A stretch of DNA of 64,000 bases from Myxococcales bacterium 68-20 (GTDB taxonomy: Bacteria > Myxococcota_A > Polyangia > Polyangiales > Polyangiaceae). The stretch covers positions 235,978 through 299,977 of the forward strand of contig MKVQ01000044.1 of assembly GCA_001899635.1 (NCBI GenBank). Direction: 5' to 3'. Numbering within the stretch: position 1 is the stretch's first letter; each line of letters begins with the position of its first letter. Shown in pieces: positions 17,653 through 26,761 of the stretch. Position numbers and translations under genes: made by a program. The notes beneath the pieces are model-generated. The model was not told where the DNA came from, did not search any database, and worked only from the letters and a program-made list of their open reading frames with translations.

Positions 17653-18162
17653 TCAGTCCCCGAACTCGTAGTCGAGCTCGTAGGAAACCTCGGTCAGGCG
17701 GGCGAGCTCCGGATCCGTCGTGAGCGCACGGACGCACCGGTTGTAGTGGAGGATCGATGCCGGATCGTCCGGCGGCCCGAGCTCGTCGGCCTGCTCGAAC
17801 CGGGCGATCGCCTCCTCGAAGGCGTGGATCGCGTTGCGGGCCCGACCGGCGACGAGCTGCGCCTTTGCGTAGCGTTCCCAGGAGATGGCTGTATAGTACA
17901 TCCGCTCGTAGTCCGAGCTGAGCTTCGCGAACGCGGCGCAGGCGTCGTCGAACAACGTCATCCACGCCACCGGAAACTGATCGGTGAGCGCGAGACCGAG
18001 CGTGCGCCACGCCTCTTCGTTCTCGGGAGCGACGTCGAGGATGTCTCGGCAGATGCTCTCCGCGTCCTCGGGTTGATTGAGAGCGCGATAGTGTTTTGCG
18101 AGGTCGACTGCTGCCGTCAGGCTGCGCTCGCGCAGTTGCTTGAGTTCCCACCCCATCTTCAT
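17653..18162 (-). CDS. TPR-like protein
   Basis: 169 residues, all alpha-helical in pattern. Two tetratricopeptide-like units are visible: LAKHYRALNQPEDAESICRD with ILDVAPENEEAWRTLGLAL, and ERYAKAQLVAGRARNAIHAF with EEAIARFEQADELGPPDD. No signal peptide, so cytoplasmic; probably a protein-protein adaptor. Ends nine bases from the convergent kinase gene and is divergent from the DUF4403 gene (52 bases between starts). No enzyme motif. Confidence 0.7.
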   Translation of the reverse strand: MKMGWELKQLRERSLTAAVDLAKHYRALNQPEDAESICRDILDVAPENEEAWRTLGLALTDQFPVAWMTLFDDACAAFAKLSSDYERMYYTAISWERYAKAQLVAGRARNAIHAFEEAIARFEQADELGPPDDPASILHYNRCVRALTTDPELARLTEVSYELDYEFGD

Positions 18163-18214
18163 GGCGTATCATGCGCCCTTCGAAGCGCACACGCTTGCGG
18201 GACATCCACACTCG

Positions 18215-19627
18215 ATGACGCTCTTACCGCGACACGCCACCACGGGCGCAGCTCTGTTCATGCTCCTCTGCGCGTGCGGCGGTCCTGATGCACCTCCTTC
18301 CGCTCCTCCGACGCCGCTTGCGGACACGTGCCGCGTCCAGCTCGGCGCGCGGCCGCCGGCGTCGATCGAGCCTCCCGCTTCCACCGCGGTCGCCGCTTCG
18401 CCGACCTCTCGTCGCGTCTCATCGCGGCTGGTCGCACACGTCGAGCTCGAGCTTGCATCGCTCGCGAAGGAGCTCGAGGGCAAGGTGGCGCCCCGGCTCG
18501 CCGAGGAGCGGAACAAGGGCATCGGGATCGCCGGGCACCTGAGATACACCGTCGATCGCGGACCGTTCACCGTCGCGATCGAGGGCGACTCGCTCGTCGT
18601 TCGCACGGACGTGCGCGCCCGCGCCGAGGCGTGTCGAGGGAGCAGCTGCTACGCGTCGTGCGAGCCGCAGGGGCGCGCGACGGCGACGGTGCCGCTCCGT
18701 CTCACGCCGGAGTACCGCTTCGCTCCCTCGCGCGTGTCCTTCGCATTCACGCGAGGCTGCGAGGTGCGCGCGCTCGGCGGCATGGTGAAGATCGACGTGA
18801 CCCCGACGATCCAGGCGCAGCTCGCTCCGTCGCTCCGTCGGGTCGAACAGGAGATCGACGGCAAGCTTCCTCCTCTCCGCCCGCAGGCCGAGCGCCTCTG
18901 GGCCGAGCTCGGCAAGCCTCGGAGCCTTCCGCTCGGAGGATGTGTCGTCACGAACCCGCGCGGCATCGTCCAGGGACCGGTTACGGGGACCACCCCGAGG
19001 TCGCTCCGCGTCCGCTTCGGCCTCGTCGCTCATCCGGAGATCCGGACGCGTTGCGGTGAGGCTCCCGCCCCGCGTTCGCTCCCTCCGCTCACGCAGGATC
19101 CCGCGCTTCCGGCTGCGGACGACCTCGTCCTCGCGCTCGTATCGCCGCTCGCGGCGGCGGCAACGGGCCTCGAAGGCGCGGCGCCGTTCGACGCCGGTGG
19201 CGCGCAAGCGCGGATCGCTCGCGCCGCGGCCGTCGCGGCGGGCTCGCTCATGTCGCTCGATCTCGGGCTCCGCGGAGAGGCGTGCGGTGACCTCGGGGTG
19301 CGGTCGACCCTCGGCTGGACGGAGGATGGCCGCGCGCTGCGGCTCGTCGCTCCGGGCTTCGCGAACGGCGAACGCGAGCGCGCTCTCGGCGCTTCGCTCG
19401 CCCCCGATACGCTCGTGCGCTCTCTCGGTCAGGTGCGCTTTCCGCCGCCGGTCCCGCCCGAGACGCTGCAGGATCTCATCCCCTCGATCGCGTCGAGCAT
19501 GTCGGATCCGTCCGTCGACGTGAGCGCGAAGGTCGACGCCGTGAAGCCCCTCGACGTGATCATCCGAGGCGAGGACCTGGCCGCGTCCGTGCTCCTTCGC
19601 GGGAGCGTCGAGCTGAAGCAGCGCTGA
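18215..19627 (+). CDS. DUF4403-family lipoprotein
   Basis: 470 residues. Signal peptide with lipobox MLLCAC, then a proline-rich linker. The body matches the DUF4403 pattern: paired beta-rich halves with YTVDRGPFTVAIEGDSLVVR, VPLRLTPEYRF, a helix LAPSLRRVEQEIDGKLPPLR followed by AERLWAELGKP, and a second half ending SSMSDPSVDVSAKVDAVKPL. DUF4403 proteins are periplasmic/outer-membrane-associated and related in fold to lipid-binding (BPI/SMP-like) domains; function undefined. ATG at 18215 starts the signal peptide and is chosen over the frame start at 18140. Confidence 0.78.
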   Translation: MTLLPRHATTGAALFMLLCACGGPDAPPSAPPTPLADTCRVQLGARPPASIEPPASTAVAASPTSRRVSSRLVAHVELELASLAKELEGKVAPRLAEERNKGIGIAGHLRYTVDRGPFTVAIEGDSLVVRTDVRARAEACRGSSCYASCEPQGRATATVPLRLTPEYRFAPSRVSFAFTRGCEVRALGGMVKIDVTPTIQAQLAPSLRRVEQEIDGKLPPLRPQAERLWAELGKPRSLPLGGCVVTNPRGIVQGPVTGTTPRSLRVRFGLVAHPEIRTRCGEAPAPRSLPPLTQDPALPAADDLVLALVSPLAAAATGLEGAAPFDAGGAQARIARAAAVAAGSLMSLDLGLRGEACGDLGVRSTLGWTEDGRALRLVAPGFANGERERALGASLAPDTLVRSLGQVRFPPPVPPETLQDLIPSIASSMSDPSVDVSAKVDAVKPLDVIIRGEDLAASVLLRGSVELKQR

Positions 19628-19671
19628 GACTGCGCTCCCTCACTGCTGGAGTGCGAGCTGCTCGCGTGCCC

Positions 19672-20952
19672 TCACTCCTGAAGCGCGAGCAGCTTGTTGT
19701 TGTCGCACGCGACGAAGAGGGTTCCGTCACGCCCGATCGCGAAGCCGAAGGGGTTCTCTCCGAGGTCGAGCTCCCAGAGCTTCGTACCGTCGACCGGATC
19801 GAACGCGTACATCATCCGGTCGCCGCCGACGTAGAGGCGACCGTCGCCGTCGATGACGACCGACGTGCGAAGCGGAACGGTGACGTTCACCTCCCACTTC
19901 GTCCCGCCGTCGGCAGGATTGATCGCCGCCAGATACGAGCCCGTCGGCGAGAAGATCGTTCCGTCCCTGCCGAGCGCCGGAAGCTGCTGCCACCCGAAGT
20001 TGCCCTTCGTCACGAAGGACCACTTCGCTCCTCCGTCGGGGGTCACCGCGTGCAGCCGGCTTCCGAGCGTTCCGATGTAGATCGTCCCGTCGTCGGCGAC
20101 GACGGGCGACGACTGGATGTCGCCCGTCGGGTCGAAGCTCCAGCTCAGCCCACCGTCCCGCTGGAGCGCGAAGAGCTTCTTCGTCGTGCCGACGTAGATC
20201 TCGCGCGTCGGGCCGATCGCCGGCGCGGCGGCGACGTCGTCGCCGAGATCGCGCTCCCATCGCTTCCCGCCGTCGGGGAAGAGCGCATGGATCGCGTTGT
20301 CGGAGGAGCCGGAGTAGACGGTGCCGTCTTCGTCGATCAGCGTCGACGTGTCGATCTCGTCTTTCGTCGCGAACCGCCAGGACGTTCCGTCCTTCTTCAG
20401 CGCGACGACGTCGTGACCGGCGCCGAAGTAGAGCGTGCCATCGGCGCCGATCGAGGGCACGTTCGTCACGCTGTTGCTCGCGCCCGTGCCCGCATCGCCG
20501 ATCGGCCTCGAGCCCCCGTCGGGGGCGAACGCGAGGACCCCGTTCACGTCCGCCGGGACGTACACGGTGCCGTCGGCGCCGACGACCGGCTGCGTCTCGC
20601 GAGTCGTGACCGTCACCGTCCAGACGATCTTGGGCTTCGACTTCGGACCGCGATGGACCGTGCGTCCCGGATGGCCGACGCAGCCGCCGATCATCGGCCA
20701 TGGCGCATCGCGCTCGAGCGAAGGCCACGGGCACGTCTCGGGCGTGGTCGCATCCGGATCGGGCCCGCTGTCGACGACGGGCGTCTCGCTGTCACCCCCG
20801 GACGGCGGGAGGTTTGCTGCCTCGCGCACCGACGCGTCGATCGTCGCCTCGGGCTCGCCGCCCGTCGTGTCGAGGCCGCATGCGATGTAGCCGAACGCGA
20901 AGCTCGGGCCGACCAGGGCCCACGCGAGGATGCTGCGGAGGACGCGCGCCAC
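19672..20952 (-). CDS. PQQ-type beta-propeller lipoprotein
   Basis: 426 residues. Signal peptide with lipobox GYIAC, a Ser/Asp/Pro linker, then six to seven propeller blades each with a conserved pattern: PVVGADGTVYVPADVNG, PSIGADGTLYFGAGHD, TLIDEDGTVYSGSSDN, PAIGPTREIYVGTTKK, PVVADDGTIYIGTLGS, PALGRDGTIFSPTGSY, VVIDGDGRLYVGGDRM. These are PQQ/BamB-like blades (A/V-D-G-x-[IVL]-Y-x-G). It lacks dehydrogenase active-site motifs, so it is likely a structural or binding propeller at the cell surface, not an alcohol dehydrogenase. Convergent with DUF4403. Confidence 0.82.
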   Translation of the reverse strand: MARVLRSILAWALVGPSFAFGYIACGLDTTGGEPEATIDASVREAANLPPSGGDSETPVVDSGPDPDATTPETCPWPSLERDAPWPMIGGCVGHPGRTVHRGPKSKPKIVWTVTVTTRETQPVVGADGTVYVPADVNGVLAFAPDGGSRPIGDAGTGASNSVTNVPSIGADGTLYFGAGHDVVALKKDGTSWRFATKDEIDTSTLIDEDGTVYSGSSDNAIHALFPDGGKRWERDLGDDVAAAPAIGPTREIYVGTTKKLFALQRDGGLSWSFDPTGDIQSSPVVADDGTIYIGTLGSRLHAVTPDGGAKWSFVTKGNFGWQQLPALGRDGTIFSPTGSYLAAINPADGGTKWEVNVTVPLRTSVVIDGDGRLYVGGDRMMYAFDPVDGTKLWELDLGENPFGFAIGRDGTLFVACDNNKLLALQE

Positions 20953-21223
20953 GAAGGCAGAGCCTAGCAGCTGTCGGCCGCGAGCCTAGAGCGCGAACGG
21001 CTCGCTCTCGTCGTCTCGTCTTCGGGCGCGAGGCCGCGAGCTCCTTTCGCGGCGCTTCGTTGATCCTCTTCCGGATAGCTCGGTAGCGTCGTCGCGCCTT
21101 TGCGTGGCTCGGAACCTGGCGGAAATACTCGGCCCGCGGGCAAGCAATCGAGAATGGTCGAGGGCTCGCCCTCGGCTGAACGATCTCGACGGAGATACTC
21201 GAGTCGCGTCCCCCGCTCGGCGA

Positions 21224-22108
21224 TCACTCCGCGGCGCCGCGCGTGGACTCGTTCTTCGCGGTGTTCGTCTCCGCGTCGCGTGCCTTCGCGCTTGGGAGCT
21301 GGTCGTTCCGGAGCACGGGCAGATGCTTCTTGTGTTTCGGCGGGAAGATCTTCCGGAGCGCCCAGCGGAGCGGATCGAAGAAGTCGTCCGCGACGCGCTC
21401 CTTGAGCGGGATGATCCCGTTGTCCGTGATCACGATGTGCTCGGGGCAGACCTCGGTGCAGCACCGCGTGATGTTGCAGTAGCCGACGCCGAACTCCTCC
21501 TTGATCATCGGACGCCGGTCGACCGTGTCCAGCGGATGCATGTCGAGCGTCGCGAGGTGGATCAAAAAGCGTGGTCCGGCGAACTCCTCGGTCTTGTGGT
21601 GGTCGCGGAGCACGTGACACACGTCCTGGCAGAGGAAGCACTCGATGCACTTCCGGAACTCCTGGATGCGGTCGATGTCCTCTTGTTGCATGCGCCAGTG
21701 GCCGTCGGCGTCGCGCGGCCGTGGCTTGAACGGCGGGATCTTCTTCGCCACCCGGTAGTTGTGGCTGACGTCGGTGACGAGATCCTTGATGAGCGGCCAG
21801 GTCTTCATCGGAGTCACGACGATCGGCGCGGCGGGATCGAAGTTGCTCATCCGCGTCATGCAGAGCAGCTTCGGCTTGCCGTTGATCTCGGCGCTGCACG
21901 AGCCGCAGCGGCCTGCCTTGCAGTTCCAGCGAACCGCGAGGTCGGGCTCCTGCTTCGCCTGGATGTCGTGGATCGCGTCGAGGACGACCATGCCGGGATA
22001 GGTCTCGACCTCGTACTCGACGAACCCGCCGCTGCCCGGGACCTTCGCGTCGGCGCGCCAGACCTTAAGCGTGTACTTCCCACCGTTCGTGCTGGGTACG
22101 GCCGCCAT
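21224..22108 (-). CDS. sdhB: succinate dehydrogenase iron-sulfur subunit
   Basis: 294 residues; passes electrons from SdhA flavin to the membrane quinone site. N-terminal [2Fe-2S] domain has WNCKAGRCGSC followed later by LLC; the C-terminal domain has CIECFLCQDVC for the [4Fe-4S] cluster and CNITRCCTEVCPE for the [3Fe-4S]/[4Fe-4S] pair. A C-terminal tail of ~40 charged residues (HKKHLPVLRNDQ and on) extends past the family core. Starts two bases after the sdhA stop codon, so translation is coupled. Third gene of the sdhCAB operon. Confidence 0.95.
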   Translation of the reverse strand: MAAVPSTNGGKYTLKVWRADAKVPGSGGFVEYEVETYPGMVVLDAIHDIQAKQEPDLAVRWNCKAGRCGSCSAEINGKPKLLCMTRMSNFDPAAPIVVTPMKTWPLIKDLVTDVSHNYRVAKKIPPFKPRPRDADGHWRMQQEDIDRIQEFRKCIECFLCQDVCHVLRDHHKTEEFAGPRFLIHLATLDMHPLDTVDRRPMIKEEFGVGYCNITRCCTEVCPEHIVITDNGIIPLKERVADDFFDPLRWALRKIFPPKHKKHLPVLRNDQLPSAKARDAETNTAKNESTRGAAE

Positions 22109-22110
22109 GG

Positions 22111-23928
22111 CTACTTGTCCTCCTCCAGCACCTTCTTGATCTCGTCGGGCACCTCCGGGAGCGGCACCGACTCGAGCTCCATGCCGTTCCTTCCCGCGCG
22201 ACAGACGTGGTTGGTCTTGCCGAACGCCGCGTCCATCTCCGGGAAGTCGTCGCGCGCGTGTCCACCGCGGCTCTCCTTGCGGGCGAGCGCCGAGCGCGCC
22301 ATCGCCTCGGAGACGATGAGCATGTTCCGGAGGTCGATCACCTCGTGCCAGCCGGTGTTGTAGTGCCGGTTGCCGCCCGCGATCTTCGTGCGGGCAGCGG
22401 CCTCCTTCAGGCGACCGAGCTCCTTGAGGCAGGTCTGGAGGTCCTTCTCGTTTCGCATGATGCCGCAATACTTCTGCATCACGTTCATGAGGTCCTCGTG
22501 GACCGCGAAGGGGTTGACGCCTTCCTCGCGGTTGAACGGCTCGAGGGCCTCCCGTGCGTACTCCTCGATCTGCGCCGGATCGACGCCCTTCGCGCTCGTC
22601 GCCTTCGCGAGCTTGCCGGCGTGGAGACCTGCGATGCGTCCGAACACGAGGAGGTCGGAGAGCGAGTTGCCTCCGAGACGATTGGAGCCGTGCATCCCGG
22701 CTGCGCATTCGCCGGCCGCGAAGAGCCCCTTCACGCAGGTCTCTTGCGTGTCCGGATCGACCCTGATGCCGCCCATCGTGTAGTGCGCCGTCGGGCCGAC
22801 CTCCATCGGCTCCTTCGTGATGTCGACGTCGCCGAGCTCCTTGAACTGGTGGTACATCGCGGGGAGCTTCTTCTTGATGTCCTCCGCCGTACGCCGCGAG
22901 TGGATGTCGAGGAACACGCCGCCGTGCGGTGAGCCGCGGCCCTCCTTCACCTCGGTGTGGATCGCGCGCGCGACGATGTCGCGCGGGAGGAGATCGGGCG
23001 TGCGGCGCGCCTTCGACGTGATCCCGCTCGTCGACTCTTTCAGCCAGCGATCGGCCTCTTCCTCCGTGTCCGCCGTCTCGTTCGCGTAGAGCGGATGGAT
23101 GTAGTCGAACATGATCCGCTTGCCGTCCTTGTTCCGCAGCGTGCCGCCTTCGCCGCGGACCCCCTCCGTGATCAAGGTGCCGCGCACGCTCGGCGGCCAC
23201 ACCATCCCGGTGGGATGGAACTGCATGAACTCCTGGTCCATGATCTCGGCGCCGAGGAGATAGGCGAGCCCCTGGCCGTCGCCGGTGCACTCCCACGAGT
23301 TGGAGTTGATCTTGAACGCGCGGCCGATGCCGCCGGTGGCGAGCACCACGGCCTTCGCCTCGAACACGACGAACTTGCCGTTCTCGCGCCAGTAGCCGAA
23401 GGCGCCGGTGACGCGCCCGCTGTCGCCGAGCAGGCGCGTGACGGTGCACTCCATGTACACGTGCATGCCGGTGTGGATGCCGTGCTGCTGGAGCGTGCGG
23501 ATCATCTCGAGACCGGTGCGGTCGCCGACGTGGGCGAGACGCGGGTACTTGTGACCGCCGAAGTTGCGCTGGAGGATGCGACCGTCCTTCGTGCGGTCGA
23601 AGAGGGCGCCCCACTCCTCGAGCTCGTTGACGCGGTCGGGCGCTTCCATCGCGTGGAGCTGCGCCATGCGCCACTGGTTCAGATAGCGCCCGCCCTTCAT
23701 CGTGTCGCGGAAGTGGACCTTCCAGTTGTCCTTCGGCTCCACGTTGCCGAGGGCGGCCGCGACGCCGCCTTCGGCCATCACCGTGTGCGCCTTGCCGAGG
23801 AGCGACTTGCAGATGAGACCGACGGACAGCCCCATCGCGCTCGCCTCGATCGCCGCGCGAAGCCCCGCGCCGCCCGCTCCGATCACCAGCACGTCGTGGT
23901 GGTGTGTCTCGTATTTCGTCTCGGTCAT
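22111..23928 (-). CDS. sdhA: succinate dehydrogenase flavoprotein subunit
   Basis: 605 residues; oxidises succinate to fumarate in the TCA cycle. N-terminal FAD site VLVIGAGGAGLRAAIEA, flavinylation His in KAHTVMAEGG, then HPTGMVWPPSVRGTLITEG and HYTMGGIRVD (substrate-binding His and Gly-rich loop), GLFAAGECAAGMHGSNRLGG. Full length. ATG at 23928 is chosen since GGAGGGAAGGAC lies immediately upstream. Middle gene of the sdhCAB operon. Confidence 0.96.
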   Translation of the reverse strand: MTETKYETHHHDVLVIGAGGAGLRAAIEASAMGLSVGLICKSLLGKAHTVMAEGGVAAALGNVEPKDNWKVHFRDTMKGGRYLNQWRMAQLHAMEAPDRVNELEEWGALFDRTKDGRILQRNFGGHKYPRLAHVGDRTGLEMIRTLQQHGIHTGMHVYMECTVTRLLGDSGRVTGAFGYWRENGKFVVFEAKAVVLATGGIGRAFKINSNSWECTGDGQGLAYLLGAEIMDQEFMQFHPTGMVWPPSVRGTLITEGVRGEGGTLRNKDGKRIMFDYIHPLYANETADTEEEADRWLKESTSGITSKARRTPDLLPRDIVARAIHTEVKEGRGSPHGGVFLDIHSRRTAEDIKKKLPAMYHQFKELGDVDITKEPMEVGPTAHYTMGGIRVDPDTQETCVKGLFAAGECAAGMHGSNRLGGNSLSDLLVFGRIAGLHAGKLAKATSAKGVDPAQIEEYAREALEPFNREEGVNPFAVHEDLMNVMQKYCGIMRNEKDLQTCLKELGRLKEAAARTKIAGGNRHYNTGWHEVIDLRNMLIVSEAMARSALARKESRGGHARDDFPEMDAAFGKTNHVCRAGRNGMELESVPLPEVPDEIKKVLEEDK

Positions 23929-23980
23929 GTCCTTCCCTCCCACTCCTCACGAGCCGTGAATCGAGATCAGGATCGAAGGC

Positions 23981-24742
23981 TCAGAGGAGCCGGACGTCCT
24001 GGACCGCGCCGGTCGCGACCGAGCGGATGTAGAGATCGCAGAGGACGACGCCGAAGAGGCTGATCCACGCGAACGTCATGTGGTCGATGTTGAGCCGCGA
24101 GACCCACGCCCAGAGCTTGTGACGGAGCTTCCCGAACGGCGCGGTCGAGTAGCTGTCGACGCTCCCGCCGACGAGGTGCCGGAACGAGTGGCACGACGTC
24201 GTGTAGAGCGTGAGGAAGGCGCAGTTCAGGAAGAGCACGAACGAGCCCACCCCGAACCCGAGCTTTCCGTCCCAGCTCAGCGACTTGATGAAGTCGTGCC
24301 AGAGGAAGACGAGGAACAAGAGCGCGAAGTAGAGCGCGTAGCGATGGAGGTTCTGGAAGACGAGGAGCTTCCGCTCACCGTTGTAGTGGCCCGGGTTGCG
24401 CGCGCCGACGGCGCACGCGGGCGGCGTCATCGCGAACGAGCGGTAATACGCCTTGCGGTAGTAGTAGCAGGTGAAGCGGAAGAGGCCGGGGAAGGGCAGG
24501 ATCAGGATCGCCGGCGTGAGCAGCGGGATGCCGAGGTCCTGCGTCTCGAAGTACGGGGACGCGAGCGGCGAGAGGTACGGCCCCCACGTGTAGTGCGTTC
24601 CTTCGAACGCGCGGAACGTCGCGTACACGACGAAGCCGGTGAGCACGACGAACGTGACCAGCGGACCGGCCCACCAGTTGTCTTTACGCAGCGTCTGTCC
24701 GAGGCCGTCGACCACGGGCAAACGCACGACCTTTCCAGCCAT
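23981..24742 (-). CDS. sdhC: succinate dehydrogenase membrane anchor subunit (large type)
   Basis: 253 residues with about five membrane helices (for example GPLVTFVVLTGFVVYATF, LLTPAILILPFPGLFRF, YALYFALLFLVFLWHDF, FGVGSFVLFLNCAFLTLY, FAWISLFGVVLCDLYI). It is longer than typical ~120-residue SdhC/SdhD and no separate SdhD is present, matching the single-anchor type seen with actinobacterial Sdh1 (family comparison by eye). Histidines within helices (NLHRYALYF, LWHDFIK, CHSFRHL) are candidate heme or quinone ligands. Ribosome site GGGGGAGG sits seven bases before the ATG. First gene of the operon. Confidence 0.85.
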   Translation of the reverse strand: MAGKVVRLPVVDGLGQTLRKDNWWAGPLVTFVVLTGFVVYATFRAFEGTHYTWGPYLSPLASPYFETQDLGIPLLTPAILILPFPGLFRFTCYYYRKAYYRSFAMTPPACAVGARNPGHYNGERKLLVFQNLHRYALYFALLFLVFLWHDFIKSLSWDGKLGFGVGSFVLFLNCAFLTLYTTSCHSFRHLVGGSVDSYSTAPFGKLRHKLWAWVSRLNIDHMTFAWISLFGVVLCDLYIRSVATGAVQDVRLL

Positions 24743-25067
24743 CCGAGCCTCCCCCTGACCTGGGCCCAGCTCCGGCCCCCCGCAGGCGGTTCTACGCTCG
24801 GCAGAGGTAGCGGCGCAAGCGACCCGCCCGTGCTTTCTCGTGTTCCTCCGCCGCGTTGTCGCATCGCCCGCGGCGCATGAGCTCGGCCGCGGCGCTGCTT
24901 CGCGCTTCACGCTGCGGGGGACACCGGTGCGGTGGGGTGGGGCACCGCTGCGGGTGGTTGGGGCACCGCTGCGGGTGGTTGGGGCGCAGCCCCAAATTCG
25001 GGCGGCGGCAGCCGGTCTCGGTCACGTGCTGGCGTCCGCTGTCGCGCCCGTGCTACGTCCGCTCGAC
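24743..25067. other. divergent promoter region between sdhC and gcdH
   Basis: About 325 bases. Holds the sdhC ribosome site and a cluster of the dispersed palindromic repeat (24929-24995). The remaining sequence shows no gene. Confidence 0.5.
24929..24995 (+). repeat. dispersed palindromic repeat, three partial units
   Basis: Three tandem 21-base units: a variant at 24929-24949, GCGGGTGGTTGGGGCACCGC at 24950-24969, and a third from 24971 that runs into the hairpin TTGGGGC-GCA-GCCCCAA (24979-24995). Same family as the copies at 11134, 27207, 39167 and 48102. Confidence 0.85.
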
Positions 25068-26231
25068 ATGCCCGACTTCTTCGACATCTCCCGTCATCTC
25101 ACCGCCGAAGAGCGCGCCATCCAGAGCTCCGTCCGCGCGTTCGTGGATGCTCGCGTGCTGCCGGTCATCGCCGATCATTTCGAGGCCGGCACCTTCCCGA
25201 TGGATCTCATCCCCGAGATCGCGAAGATGGGGCTCCTCGGCTGCAACCTCCAGGGCTACGGCTGCGCCGGTCTCTCGCAGGTGGGGTACGGCCTCGCCAT
25301 GCAGGAGCTCGAGCGTGGTGACTCGGGCATTCGCAGCTTCGCGAGCGTGCAGGGTAGCCTCGTCATGTACCCGATCCACGCCTACGGCTCGGAGGAGCAG
25401 AAGGAGCACTACCTGCCGAAGATGGCGCGGGGCGAGATCATCGGCTGCTTCGGCCTCACCGAGCCCGACGCCGGCTCGAACCCGGCCGCGATGCGCACCA
25501 CCGCGATCGACGACGGAGATGCGTGGGTCCTCAACGGGACCAAGCGCTGGATCACGAACGGCAACCTCTCGCAGGTCGCCCTCGTCTGGGCGAAGGTCGG
25601 CGGGCAGAGCGGCGAGGTCCACGGCTTCCTCGTCCCGACCGACACGAAGGGCTTCGAGGCGCGTCTCATCCACAAGAAGGCGAGCCTCCGCGCGAGCGTC
25701 ACGAGCGAGCTCATCCTCGAGGACGTCCGCATCCCCAAGGACGCGATCCTCCCGGGCGTGAAGGGAATGCGGGGGCCGCTCTCGTGCCTCACGCAGGCGC
25801 GCTACGGAATCGCTTGGGGCGTCATCGGCGCGGCGAATGCGTGCTTCGAGAGCGCGCTCGACTACGCGAAGAATCGCGTGCAGTTTGCAGGTAAGCCGAT
25901 CGCGTCGCACCAGCTCGTGCAGGCGAAGTTCGCCGAGATGCTCACGCAGATCACCGCAGCGCAGCTCATGGCGCTCGAGGTCTCACGCCACAAGGAGGAG
26001 AAGACGCTCCGCCCGCAGCACGTGAGCATGATCAAGCGGAACAACGTGCGGATGGCGCTCGAGGTCTCGCGCGTGTGCCGCGACATTCTCGGCGGCAACG
26101 GGATCACGCTCGAGTACCCGATCATGCGCCACCTCTGCAATCTCGAGACGGTTTCCACCTACGAGGGCACGCACGACATCCACACGCTCATCCTCGGGCA
26201 GGACGTCACCGGGATCGCGGCCTACGAGTGA
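25068..26231 (+). CDS. gcdH: glutaryl-CoA dehydrogenase-like acyl-CoA dehydrogenase
   Basis: 387 residues. Acyl-CoA dehydrogenase fold: IGCFGLTEPDAGSNPAAM (FAD and substrate loop), WITNGNLSQVALVWAKV, RYGIAWGVIGAA, QFAGKPIASHQLVQAKFAEM, and DILGGNGITLEYPIMRHLCN. The catalytic Glu lies in VSTYEGTHDIHTLILGQDVT (about residue 366); TYEGTHDIHxLILG-x-x-TGI is the hallmark of glutaryl-CoA dehydrogenase, which turns glutaryl-CoA into crotonyl-CoA in lysine and tryptophan breakdown. ATG at 25068 starts the conserved region. Overlaps the next gene by four bases (GTGA). Confidence 0.9.
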   Translation: MPDFFDISRHLTAEERAIQSSVRAFVDARVLPVIADHFEAGTFPMDLIPEIAKMGLLGCNLQGYGCAGLSQVGYGLAMQELERGDSGIRSFASVQGSLVMYPIHAYGSEEQKEHYLPKMARGEIIGCFGLTEPDAGSNPAAMRTTAIDDGDAWVLNGTKRWITNGNLSQVALVWAKVGGQSGEVHGFLVPTDTKGFEARLIHKKASLRASVTSELILEDVRIPKDAILPGVKGMRGPLSCLTQARYGIAWGVIGAANACFESALDYAKNRVQFAGKPIASHQLVQAKFAEMLTQITAAQLMALEVSRHKEEKTLRPQHVSMIKRNNVRMALEVSRVCRDILGGNGITLEYPIMRHLCNLETVSTYEGTHDIHTLILGQDVTGIAAYE

Positions 26232-26755
26232 GCTTCCCCGAGCAGACGTGGATCGACATGGAGCGCGCGCTCGTCGCGGCATCGCTCTGCGAGATCACGC
26301 CGAGCGATGCTCGCGACCGGATGTGCGCCGCGCTCTCGGCGCACCTCGGCGCGAGCTGCTCGCTCCGCCAGGGACATCACTCGGTGGGTGACGACGAGGA
26401 GGCGCTCCTCATCGGAAGCTCGGTCGAGGACACCGCGTCGACGTTGTTCGTACCGCGGAACGCAGCGCTCGACTCGGCGACGCGTGAACGCCTGAAGCGG
26501 CTGTTCGAGCTCCTCCTCCAGGCCGCGCACCCGATCCGGCACGGCGCCCGAACGCTCCACAAGCTCCGCAACCGCCTTGCAGGGCTCCAGACGAACGTCG
26601 AGTTCGTGGAGATGGTGATCTCGAGCTCCGAGGAAGGGGAGCTCGGGCCTGACTTTCCGCGAGCGGACGTGAACACGTCCCTCACGCACGCCATCACCGT
26701 GTGCCGAGACATGGCGAAGGCGCTCCGAGCCCTCTCCGGGCTCGACGAGCCCTGA
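26228..26755 (+). CDS. DHp-like helical protein, no ATPase domain
   Basis: 175 residues; not assignable to a named family. The C-terminal half reads RHGARTLHKLRNRLAGLQTN, then VEFVEMVISSS and SLTHAITVCRDMAKALRALS, which resembles the two-helix dimerisation/histidine-phosphotransfer part of histidine kinases (H-x-L-R-N-x-L in place of H-E-L-R-N-P-L), but no ATP-binding domain follows. The N-terminal half may be a small GAF-like sensor. Start GTG at 26228 overlaps the gcdH stop; an in-frame ATG at 26258 is the alternative. Codon use is normal for the window. Confidence 0.55.
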   Translation: MSFPEQTWIDMERALVAASLCEITPSDARDRMCAALSAHLGASCSLRQGHHSVGDDEEALLIGSSVEDTASTLFVPRNAALDSATRERLKRLFELLLQAAHPIRHGARTLHKLRNRLAGLQTNVEFVEMVISSSEEGELGPDFPRADVNTSLTHAITVCRDMAKALRALSGLDEP

Positions 26756-26761
26756 GACCGA

